From positions 1 to 62,030 of the forward strand of contig CAMOOO010000010.1 of the NCBI GenBank assembly GCA_946621465.1: a DNA stretch of 62,030 nucleotides. Reading direction: 5' to 3'. The notes under the pieces were generated by a model, which ran no database searches, was not told the origin of the DNA, and worked only from the letters and a program-made list of their open reading frames with translations. A program made the position numbers and the translations under genes. This document shows positions 54,639 to 62,030 of this stretch, piece after piece. Every line of letters begins with the position of its first letter. Position 1 is the stretch's first letter. The DNA comes from an uncultured Clostridia bacterium (lineage in GTDB: Bacteria; Bacillota; Clostridia; Christensenellales; DTU072).

Positions 54639-55367
54639 TTATTCGTTTAATTCGTCCTTTTTTTCTTCCTGCGCTTCACTTGCGACCGGCTCTTGCGCCG
54701 CCTGATTAATAACGGTCTTCTTCCGCGGTTTTATTTCCCAGTGGAGAGCTTTTGACAGGCTCTTATAGACAAAGAAGGTAACCAGGCTCACCAGTCCCAG
54801 TCGGAGCAAATTAAAGGGCAATACGGCGGCAAAAAGGTATATCCAATAAAAAGAATCTTTGGTCGCGTTCGGGTAGAGGGCGGAGCACATCTTTACGATG
54901 CCATCGAAATTGCCCTTAAAGTACAGTTGCACGTAAAAAGGAACGGAAACAAAGCGGTTCAGAAACATCGCCGTCACCGTCGCGGCAAGCGTCCCTACGA
55001 TCAGACCGATCAGTGCGTTTTTGCGCGTTTTTTTCAATTGATAAATGATTGCCGCAGGTACGACGTAGGCAATACCCAGCACCATATCGGTGATTTCTCC
55101 GACAAAGACCGTTCCCGAAAAGGGGAACTTCAGCAGGCACTTAATGATGATAACAAGGGCACCTGCCACCGGGCCAAGCGAGAACCCAGCCAGGATCGCC
55201 GGCAATTCGGAAAACTGCATATCCAAAAAGACGGGGAACATGAACGGCAAGGGGAATTTCGCATACATATATAATATAAAGGATATCGCGGAGAGAACGG
55301 CGACCTTTGCTAAGTACGCAACCGTCACCTTTTTACCTGCCTTAATAAACCATTCTTTTGCCTTCAT
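54639..55367 (-). CDS. ribU: Riboflavin ECF transporter S component (RibU type)
   Basis: A 242-residue membrane protein with about six helices, matching the S component of ECF-type vitamin transporters. 'FPLPFMFPVFLDMQFSELPAILAGFSLGPVAGALV' is the RibU pattern ('DLQFSDIPAL'-like), and the FMN riboswitch upstream identifies riboflavin as the substrate. It needs a shared ECF energising module (EcfAA'T) from elsewhere in the genome; none is in this window. The tail is Glu/Gln/Lys-rich and extended compared with usual lengths. GGAGG lies 10 bases before the ATG. Confidence 0.9.
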   Translation of the reverse strand: MKAKEWFIKAGKKVTVAYLAKVAVLSAISFILYMYAKFPLPFMFPVFLDMQFSELPAILAGFSLGPVAGALVIIIKCLLKFPFSGTVFVGEITDMVLGIAYVVPAAIIYQLKKTRKNALIGLIVGTLAATVTAMFLNRFVSVPFYVQLYFKGNFDGIVKMCSALYPNATKDSFYWIYLFAAVLPFNLLRLGLVSLVTFFVYKSLSKALHWEIKPRKKTVINQAAQEPVASEAQEEKKDELNE

Positions 55368-55391
55368 TTGTTTTATGCCTCCATAATCGAA

Positions 55392-55416
55392 ATGCCCTGA
55401 AAAACGTTCAGGGCAT
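55392..55416 (-). promoter_or_regulatory. Hairpin between the FMN aptamer and ribU
   Basis: ATGCCCTGAA pairs with TTCAGGGCAT around a 5-base loop. It is not followed by a T-run, so it is not a classic terminator. It ends 10 bases before the GGAGG of ribU and may be part of the riboswitch expression platform. Confidence 0.5.
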
Positions 55417-55445
55417 TACTTTTACAAAGTATACGTACATTTTGC

Positions 55446-55541
55446 TTCATCCGGACTGTGACCGTCGGTGCAGGAACTCCCCCTGCTCAACCCTTTCAGG
55501 CTCGTGGACTATACCACCGGTGGGGACTTTCACCCCGCCCT
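55446..55541 (-). promoter_or_regulatory. FMN riboswitch (RFN element)
   Basis: Read on the minus strand, the conserved RFN blocks appear in order: GGGCGGGGTGAAAGTCCCCACC, GGTGGTATAGTCC, CGAGCC, GGTTGAGCAGGGGGAGTTCC, CACCGACGGTCACAGTCCGGATG. It is the sensor for FMN ahead of ribU. Expression platform details are unclear because the downstream hairpin lacks a T-run. Confidence 0.93.
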
Positions 55542-55563
55542 AAAATGCAATTCAGTTATCTAT

Positions 55564-55592
55564 ATCTTATGCTAAATCCTTTGATTTGTCAA
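55564..55592 (-). promoter_or_regulatory. Promoter of the FMN riboswitch/ribU transcript
   Basis: On the minus strand exact TTGACA, a 17-base spacer and TAAGAT end about 20 bases before the riboswitch. Confidence 0.75.
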
Positions 55593-55695
55593 CTAAAAAG
55601 ACCCGGTGATTTACGCTTGCAAGATAAAGTACCCATTTTCAGAAAATCTATTTTTTCATAAAAAGTTTATTGGGTAGGAAACGTTGCCACGCCTT

Positions 55696-55726
55696 AAAAA
55701 AAACCATCACGCGAAAAAGGTTTTTT
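55696..55726 (-). terminator. Terminator overlapping the stop of the giant LRR gene
   Basis: AAAAAACC pairs with GGTTTTTT around a 13-base loop and runs into eight T on the minus strand. The stem starts in the stop codon. Confidence 0.5.
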
Positions 55727-58700
55727 ACATGACCTGCACGCGGTAGGTCATAATGACCTGCAACCCGGAGTCGCCCAGACCGACCGTGACGGTAATGGTG
55801 ATATACTCCCCTGCCGCCGTTGTCTGCAAAGCCGTCAGTCTGCCGTCACTACTGTTGACGCCGACCTTCTCCCCGTTGGAAGAAATGTAGGTAGCCGGGA
55901 TCTCATTGGAGATGATGTAGCCGTGGGAGTCTACGGCGTTGAGGGTATTATATCCCGTTCCGCCGCTTATCATAGCGTAGACCGTCGTCTGGAAATAGAC
56001 GTATCGGAAAGTCGCCGCAAGGAAGTAGCTATTTCCGGAAGAAATATGATTGCCGCTCTCGGCACTGAGTTCGTCGTCCCGTAGTACGTAGACGTATTCC
56101 AGATTTTCACATCCGCCGAACGCCCCTTCCGCAATGGAAGTAAGGTCGCAGTGCATAGCGATGTTTTTCAGGCTGGTGCAACCGGAAAAAGCGTTTTCTC
56201 CGATGGTAGAAACGGAATCGGGCAGATAGATAGCGCCGATATTACTGCATCCGTAGAACATGGACGCCGAGACCGCCCTGAGCGATTCCGAAAGGGTCAC
56301 CGTCGTCAATGCGGAGCAGGCACTGAACCCTCCTGCGCCTACCGTAGTGACCGAATCGGGCAACGTTATCATCGTCAGATTGACGCATTCGCCAAAAGCA
56401 AAATCACCGATGGTAAGAAGGCTGTTCGGCAGCGTCACGGCACGCATTTCCAATCCGTAGAAGGCAAAGTCTCCGATCTCTCTGAGCGTCGGCGTACTGC
56501 CGAATGTAATGGACTTAACACGAGGCGTTACGCCCGTCGATTTATCAACGTAGAACAGGTAGGCAGGCACTCTCGTCAGCATACTGAAATCAACGGAGAT
56601 ACCACCGTTTCCTTCCTTGGTGCCGGCATTATCGAATATCTGCGTACCGTCGAGGGTTGCGATACTGTTCCAGGTGACCGTTTCCAATCCGGTGCAGTCC
56701 TTAAAGGCGCTCGCGCCGATGGAGTTGACGCTGGACGGCATGCTCAAAGACCGGACGGAATTACAGTTCAAGAACGCCTCCGAATGAATGGTGTTGAGCG
56801 TCGAGGGGAAGGAAAGCTGTGTGATTGCCGTACACTCGGCAAAAGCCCTCTGTCCTATTTCCATCACTCCTGTACCGAATCTGATCGTCGTAAGCGACTT
56901 GCACCCAAAAAAGGCTTCCGACGAGACCGTTCTCATCGAGGTCGGGAACTCGATCGACACCAAACCGGTCCGCGCAAAAGCGGATACGCCGATCCTCGCC
57001 GTCGAAGAAGAGAAGGTCACTGCGGTCATATTTTTACAATCGGAGAACGAGTATGCGCCGATCATGGAGACCTTTCTCGGCATGGAGATCTGAACGATCT
57101 TTTCATTGCCGGCAAAGGCATAATCATAGATATGGTAATTGGCAGCGACGGTATCGCTGAACGAGCCGGGTAGTTCCACAATTCCGCCCGGTCCGGTATA
57201 ACCGACTAAGTAGTATTCGGTAACCGTCTGGCTGACAGCCAGCGTCATCATGCGGAAATTGCCGTTCACGGACAGAATACTGCTACCTTTCGTGATGTTC
57301 TTTGCGTACCGAGCGATCTCGCCCTCTCCGCTGTCTCCGAGCGTGAGCGAAAATCTTTCTTCGCCGGTAGCTTCGCTGGTGTTATACACTTCTACCAGTT
57401 TCATGCACCAAGAGAATGCTTCCGACTTAACGCCGCCTTTCTTCATGGCTTTACCGACGAATACGCGGATGAGGCTGATGCAGTTATAAAAAGCTCTCGT
57501 CCCAACGTAATTTACGCCGTCTCCGAGAGAAACTTCGTACAGGTATCTGCTGTGGGCAAAGGCGTATTCTCCAACCGAAGTGGTGCTGATTTGCAAAGAA
57601 ACGGTCATAAGCCCGGTATTATAGAAGGCATAGCTTCCAATGGACTCCAGCTCGCCCGAGAAGGCAATCGAGGACAGTTTTTCGCAATTATTGAAGGCAT
57701 AGTCCCCTACCTCTTTTACGCCGTCGGAGAAGGTGATTGAAACGTTTTTGCAACCGTCTAAACAGTGGCTCTTAAACACCCTTGCCAGACGCAAGGTGAG
57801 GGAAGTCAGCGTTGTGCAATCGCGTAAGGAATTGGATTCCAAAGTGTCCGCAAGACTGATTGTCAACGTCGTCAGCGAAGTGGGAATAAATCCGCTGGCA
57901 ACCTTATTATCTTCATAAGAACTGCCGCCGAAAAGATAGGCAAGGTAGCTTTCTTCATAACCGCCCGCTCCTTTGCTGCTCCCGATAAAAGGAATGGAGA
58001 GGGTGGTTATATTAACGCAGTCGTTCAAAAGGTTTTTACCCATGTAATTTACCGAAGAAGGCAATATCAATTCGGTAACGACGGTGCAACCGGCAAAGGC
58101 CTCGTCGGCAATGAGGACGGTGTCGTCTTTAATGGTGATTCTCCTTAGGTCAACGTCCTGGCTCTGCAGTACGTCGATCAAGAAGTACTGGCTCTTGTCA
58201 CCCGACTTTTCCGAAGACTCCAGATAAAGTAATCCGTTCAGACGGTTGTCAAGATAGTAGGCAGTTCCATTCAGAATGGATACGCCGATCTCGGTTACCG
58301 ACAACGGAACGTTGAGTTTTTCCAGATAACTGCACCCGGCAAAAGCCTCGTCCTCTATCGCCGTAACGGAGGTAGGTAAGGTCACTACTTTTACTTGCGA
58401 ATAATAGCTTTCCTGACAAAACGCCTTTTTGTATATGCGGTAGGAAGTAACTTCCATGGGGGTCTCGCTAATGGTGAACGTGAAGGAATCCGGCAGCGTT
58501 ATCTCGGTAGCTTCCGGCGTAAGACAGCCGATGAGATAGCCTACGTTGTTATAATAGGCGTACACGAACTCTCCGTCGCTGACAACGGTGCTGGTGCGAG
58601 AGAAATCACCCCCGAATTTCGCTATCGCGCCGTACATACTCCCCGTATAGGACAAGGGGTAATACAGTTCGAATAAAGAAACGCCCTCCAGCGCGTTCTG

Positions 58701-61565
58701 CGGAATGGTAACCCCTTCGCGGAAAGCAAAGGAACGCAGTAGCGTACAGGACGCAAAGGCTTTTTCTCCAACGGACGAGACCGTCGCAGGGAGAGACACC
58801 GTGATTAATTTCGCGCAGGAATAAAAGGCGCCGGACCCGATCGTCTGTACCGAGGAAAGATTGACGGAAGAAAGGTTCGTACAATACTTAAAAGCGTCTT
58901 TTCCGACGTATTTGGTTGCGGAAGAAAGAATAACTTTAGACACGCCCAGGCAGTTTTCCAACGCGCCGGCGGCAATAGTCACCGTATTGGCGTGAGCGGA
59001 AAACTCGGCAGTCGTCAATTGATAATAGGTTTTGGAACCGATGACGGTGGTATCGGTGGTCAGATAATAATGGGTCTCCCCTTTTTCATACCATCCCCCT
59101 TGCGTGGGATCGGTGACGGAAGTGTTCGACGTGTCGACCTCGGTATAGACGCTACCCGACAAAAGGTAGTATTTTTTATCGACGTCGATCTCGCTATCCG
59201 TGCTAAGGAAATACCTTTCCGATTTCTCATACCACCCTTTTTGCTTAGGATTGGGGTTTAACTCCGTCCCGGCGCCGGCTATGGTGTAACCGGTAACAAA
59301 GTTACCTTCTATAAAGTACTCGTTGACCGCGCTGCCGCCAAGGTACAAGAAAGAATTTCCGCCGGAAGTCAGCCAGTTGGAAGAATCGGCATAGTATGCC
59401 GTCCCTACTAAAATATGCTTTCCGATCGTTGTTATCCCCGAAGGCAAATTAAGGGTGGACAGACGGTCATCCCCGGCAAAAGCGCGGTCGCCTATCTCTA
59501 AAAGGGAGGTTGCGGAAAGGTCAATTTCTTCTAAGAAAGAGCAGTCGGCAAAGGCATATGCCCGAATAGTCCTCAGCGAAGCGGGGAACGTTAAGGGACT
59601 GCCGGAAGTGGAAACTATGGGCGTTTGATAGAAGGCGTACGCGCCGATTTCTCGTAGCCCGGCTGGGAAACGAACGGTGGCTAAGGCAGAACAACGCGCA
59701 AACGTCTCCTGCGGTAAAGCGGTCAAAGCGGTCGCGCTTAGATCAATGGAAACAAGGGCAGGATCCTCGCGGAAAAGGTTTGCGCCAACTGAGGTCAACG
59801 CCGTCAGCGACGACGTATTGATAGACGCAAGCGCGTCGCAGTGAGCAAAACTCCCCATGCCGATCGTCGTCGTTGTCGTAGGCAACGTAATGGTCGCAAG
59901 AGAACTGCATCCGTAAAAGACGTAATTTCCAAATCGGGTAACGGGGGGTACGACGTAGAGAGAAGATGCCGGATCGACGGAATTATAGGTGGTGTATTCC
60001 TGTATGAACGAAACTTTCGTCAGCCTCGTCATATCGGCAAAGCAATAGTCCCCGATCCCGGTGATCTCGCCATAAACGTAGACGTTTTTGATACGGTTAA
60101 GATAGTTCGCCCAGGGCGTTGCGCTCGAAGAGTAATAGCTCCGTATCGCGCCGCCGCCGAATAGCACCAAGTCATCCTCGTACACGCCACCCGACTCCGC
60201 TTCGTAAAGGAAAGCCTCTACCGAGTCGTAGTTCTGATCGGCGGAAACGTCTCCGAGAATATTCACCGGGTCGGACTCCTCCGTCGGTCTGTATTTTTTA
60301 TAGTTCGGGTCGATCCTGTTTGTGCAGTCCTCCCGAACGCAATAGTGGTTGTAGTAGAGATGATCGAGCGCAGTCGCTACGACGCGCATGGTCTTTTCGC
60401 GGCTGATCGCTCCGCAGAATTTACAGCGAGAATAAACGTACCTATCGGTAACGCAGGTTTCTTTCTGCGCTTCGACGTCGGACAGCTCGGTAAAAAGATG
60501 TACGCCGGTAGCCGTACCGGGAATGGTGATTTCGTAATTTTCATCCAATAATCCGCAAACGGCGCAGGCGGCGTACTCCACCCGATCATGTACGCAGGTC
60601 GCTTCCGCCTTTACCCGTCCGCTCGGCACGGTAAAGGAATGGGAACCGATGATGGTGTTTTCCGCTTCGTAGGTGTCACTGGGATTGATACTGACAAGGC
60701 CGCAGACGGAACAGGAATAAAAATACCTGGCGTTGTGTCCGCAGTCCGGTTCAATATAATACTGGGTGCTGGGTGCGTCGAACGTGTGCTGTTGCGTCGC
60801 CGTACCCTCGACCTCTAACGTAACGGCGTAAGAAATATCTCCGCACACCGCACAACAAGCGTAATTAACTTGGTTGTCCGCGCAGGTGGCAGCTTTATAG
60901 ACAACGTCGCTGATCGCCGTATAAGAATGGTGTCCGCTGGCGGAATTGGGGACCTCGTAGGTGTCGTTCTCGTCACTGCTGACCTTGCCGCACACCGCAC
61001 AACCATAATACCTGGTCTCGTTGTTCGTGCAGAAGCCCTGCCGGCAAACAAACTCGGTCTCCTCGGTAAAGACGTGACCTTTGGCCGGCATAACGGCCCC
61101 TAAAAGTATTTTTTTGCCGCAAAGAAGGCAAACTTCGTCTCCCGAGTAGCCAGCCTCCTCGCACGTAGACTCTACCCGTCCTTGAATGGTCGTTTCGCTG
61201 TGATCGCAAACTGCGGGCGAAGCCGGGTCGCTATCGCCGTCGGAGACAGACATATCCACCAAAGTAAAATATCCGTTTTCGGAAAGCGAAACGAATTTAT
61301 CCCCCCCATCCGTTTTTAAGATCAACGCGTTCAGACCGCCGGAGAAAGAACCGGTCTCGGTCGCCCCGGAAGAGAATGTGATGGTATAAGTGCCGCCCTC
61401 TAAATAAACGCTGAGGATATCGCCGTCCGCCGAAACGTACTGCACGGGTATCTCGCCCTCAACCGTCGGCGAGGATTCTTCCACGGTATCCTTTTCGGCG
61501 CAGCCGAATAAAACTGTCATAAACAGCGCCAAAAGTAAAAACAAAGCAGCGGTCTTTTTCTTCAT
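55725..61565 (-). CDS. Giant BspA-type leucine-rich-repeat lipoprotein
   Basis: A 1946-residue surface lipoprotein; Cys22 in 'VLFGC' is the lipidation site. Residues 120-415 hold six divergent units, each with one Cys, then a CxxCG knuckle, then a His ('CAVCGK', 'CSVCGL', 'CKFCGA'), a C-CxxC-H pattern able to bind metal. From about residue 440 to near the end are some thirty BspA/LRR_5 repeats ('IGxxAFxxCxxLxxIxLPxS'). Near 765-842 the ladder is broken by two tandem 'GWYEK...YYLTTD...KTYY' units. The end is an Ig-like strand-rich segment. GGAG precedes the ATG and a fully consensus promoter lies upstream. Probably an adhesin or scaffold for host or dietary surfaces. Confidence 0.92.
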   Translation of the reverse strand: MKKKTAALFLLLALFMTVLFGCAEKDTVEESSPTVEGEIPVQYVSADGDILSVYLEGGTYTITFSSGATETGSFSGGLNALILKTDGGDKFVSLSENGYFTLVDMSVSDGDSDPASPAVCDHSETTIQGRVESTCEEAGYSGDEVCLLCGKKILLGAVMPAKGHVFTEETEFVCRQGFCTNNETRYYGCAVCGKVSSDENDTYEVPNSASGHHSYTAISDVVYKAATCADNQVNYACCAVCGDISYAVTLEVEGTATQQHTFDAPSTQYYIEPDCGHNARYFYSCSVCGLVSINPSDTYEAENTIIGSHSFTVPSGRVKAEATCVHDRVEYAACAVCGLLDENYEITIPGTATGVHLFTELSDVEAQKETCVTDRYVYSRCKFCGAISREKTMRVVATALDHLYYNHYCVREDCTNRIDPNYKKYRPTEESDPVNILGDVSADQNYDSVEAFLYEAESGGVYEDDLVLFGGGAIRSYYSSSATPWANYLNRIKNVYVYGEITGIGDYCFADMTRLTKVSFIQEYTTYNSVDPASSLYVVPPVTRFGNYVFYGCSSLATITLPTTTTTIGMGSFAHCDALASINTSSLTALTSVGANLFREDPALVSIDLSATALTALPQETFARCSALATVRFPAGLREIGAYAFYQTPIVSTSGSPLTFPASLRTIRAYAFADCSFLEEIDLSATSLLEIGDRAFAGDDRLSTLNLPSGITTIGKHILVGTAYYADSSNWLTSGGNSFLYLGGSAVNEYFIEGNFVTGYTIAGAGTELNPNPKQKGWYEKSERYFLSTDSEIDVDKKYYLLSGSVYTEVDTSNTSVTDPTQGGWYEKGETHYYLTTDTTVIGSKTYYQLTTAEFSAHANTVTIAAGALENCLGVSKVILSSATKYVGKDAFKYCTNLSSVNLSSVQTIGSGAFYSCAKLITVSLPATVSSVGEKAFASCTLLRSFAFREGVTIPQNALEGVSLFELYYPLSYTGSMYGAIAKFGGDFSRTSTVVSDGEFVYAYYNNVGYLIGCLTPEATEITLPDSFTFTISETPMEVTSYRIYKKAFCQESYYSQVKVVTLPTSVTAIEDEAFAGCSYLEKLNVPLSVTEIGVSILNGTAYYLDNRLNGLLYLESSEKSGDKSQYFLIDVLQSQDVDLRRITIKDDTVLIADEAFAGCTVVTELILPSSVNYMGKNLLNDCVNITTLSIPFIGSSKGAGGYEESYLAYLFGGSSYEDNKVASGFIPTSLTTLTISLADTLESNSLRDCTTLTSLTLRLARVFKSHCLDGCKNVSITFSDGVKEVGDYAFNNCEKLSSIAFSGELESIGSYAFYNTGLMTVSLQISTTSVGEYAFAHSRYLYEVSLGDGVNYVGTRAFYNCISLIRVFVGKAMKKGGVKSEAFSWCMKLVEVYNTSEATGEERFSLTLGDSGEGEIARYAKNITKGSSILSVNGNFRMMTLAVSQTVTEYYLVGYTGPGGIVELPGSFSDTVAANYHIYDYAFAGNEKIVQISMPRKVSMIGAYSFSDCKNMTAVTFSSSTARIGVSAFARTGLVSIEFPTSMRTVSSEAFFGCKSLTTIRFGTGVMEIGQRAFAECTAITQLSFPSTLNTIHSEAFLNCNSVRSLSMPSSVNSIGASAFKDCTGLETVTWNSIATLDGTQIFDNAGTKEGNGGISVDFSMLTRVPAYLFYVDKSTGVTPRVKSITFGSTPTLREIGDFAFYGLEMRAVTLPNSLLTIGDFAFGECVNLTMITLPDSVTTVGAGGFSACSALTTVTLSESLRAVSASMFYGCSNIGAIYLPDSVSTIGENAFSGCTSLKNIAMHCDLTSIAEGAFGGCENLEYVYVLRDDELSAESGNHISSGNSYFLAATFRYVYFQTTVYAMISGGTGYNTLNAVDSHGYIISNEIPATYISSNGEKVGVNSSDGRLTALQTTAAGEYITITVTVGLGDSGLQVIMTYRVQVM

Positions 61566-61585
61566 TGTACGATTCTCCGATGTAA

Positions 61586-61614
61586 ATTATAAAATATATA
61601 ATTTAAATTGTCAA
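61586..61614 (-). promoter_or_regulatory. Consensus promoter of the giant LRR gene
   Basis: On the minus strand TTGACA and TATAAT are both exact and 17 bases apart; initiation falls about 14 bases upstream of the ATG. Confidence 0.9.
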
Positions 61615-62030
61615 TAATAAAGGTTATTTTAGCTTTAGCAATCTCATCCCTAAAAAAAACACCCGGCTAACGCGCATTTTATCTAAAATAAAAAGGGCAG
61701 AAAAAGCCATATTTCGTTCGTTTTTGCATAAATTTATATTTAGAAACATCTCAGAAATTTAAAAGACAACACACTCGATAAAATAAATGTATCATATTCT
61801 TTTATGGGTGTAAAAAACCAATTTCACGCGATAAGAACGGCTTGGATGCATAGTTTTTTTGGAAAAATAAGCGAAGCTGTACCGTCGTACCGGCTGGTAC
61901 AGCTTTCACAAAAGTCTGCAAAAAACCCAATTCTATCCATATGACCTTTTTCGTAGAATAAAACTGGGTTTTTTACTAAAAATAATTATGTTTTTTTGCA
62001 GACGGAAAGATGCGTATTCGAGAATGCGTG
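61615..62030. other. AT-rich non-coding end of the window with hairpins
   Basis: No gene is credible here. AAGCTGTACC/GGTACAGCTT (61874-61905) forms a stem without a T-run. AAAAACCCA...TGGGTTTTT (61921-61974), with an inner TTCTA/TAGAA pair, is a terminator-like hairpin followed by T's and could end a plus-strand transcript or one from beyond the right edge. Confidence 0.4.

Noticed and set aside
61615..62030. CRISPR-like or tandem repeats near the right edge
   Set aside because: Only isolated inverted repeats; no repeated spacing.

Overview
The window looks like a chromosomal segment of an anaerobic, gut-type Bacillota (Clostridia; the gene mix resembles uncultured Christensenellales-like lineages, which is an inference from gene content only). 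The pointers are strong AGGAGG-type ribosome sites, sigma-A-type promoters (several exact TTGACA-17-TATAAT), an FMN riboswitch ahead of a ribU-type ECF S component, lipoproteins with lipoboxes but no outer-membrane genes, tRNAs with encoded CCA, two kinds of [FeFe] hydrogenase, and many glycoside hydrolases acting on host-type glycans. I see no prophage, insertion sequence or CRISPR array.

Layout. 0.1-4.1 kb: a two-gene minus-strand operon with a very unusual protease (ClpA/B-type AAA+ module, receiver-like segment, FtsH AAA+ module and M41 zinc protease in one chain) and a YbjN-like protein. 4.4-6.5 kb: a Gfo/Idh/MocA oxidoreductase and a sugar isomerase/epimerase. 6.5-7.7 kb: a hairpin-rich non-coding stretch, then a small membrane protein divergent from an XRE repressor with three regularly spaced operator-like sites. 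7.7-11.8 kb: a PPOX-fold flavoprotein, a TIM-barrel isomerase and a membrane-anchored beta-helix protein. 12-20.8 kb: an NPP-type phosphodiesterase, a small membrane protein, a GH16 lipoprotein with a toroid-type hydrolase or lyase candidate, an ECF sigma factor with a putative anti-sigma factor, a repeat-rich non-coding block beside tRNA-Leu, a cation efflux protein and a metallophosphoesterase. 20.9-30.4 kb: a GH110-like galactosidase, a group-B-like [FeFe] hydrogenase, glmS, and the HydCBA hydrogenase operon. 30.5-36.3 kb: acyltransferase, GltS-like transporter and GH38 alpha-mannosidase. 36.4-40.5 kb: a surface protein and an operon of a duplicated membrane protein, a phosphodiesterase-like enzyme, a LytS-type kinase and a receiver-SARP-like regulator. 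40.5-46.7 kb: the F-type ATP synthase operon. 46.9-52.1 kb: a diverged glycosyltransferase-like protein, a U32 peptidase-family protein, a TPR protein and a GH92 mannosidase in overlapping genes. 52.2-61.6 kb: two BspA-type leucine-rich-repeat lipoproteins (752 and 1946 residues before start correction), tRNA-Thr and the riboswitch-controlled ribU.

How the genes fit together. GH38, GH92, GH110 and GH16 enzymes, beta-helix proteins and sugar isomerases suggest scavenging of mannose- and galactose-containing host or dietary glycans. Reducing equivalents would leave as H2 through the multimeric HydABC-type enzyme. The ATP synthase completes the energy chain.

The two most unusual systems are the ATP synthase and the protease. 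The ATP synthase has no separate delta gene; its alpha subunit carries about 74 extra N-terminal residues that resemble the delta C-terminal domain, and its c subunit has a cleavable-looking signal peptide. The protease is the Clp-receiver-FtsH chain, which lacks any visible membrane anchor. Functions are assigned from recognised motifs without database searches.
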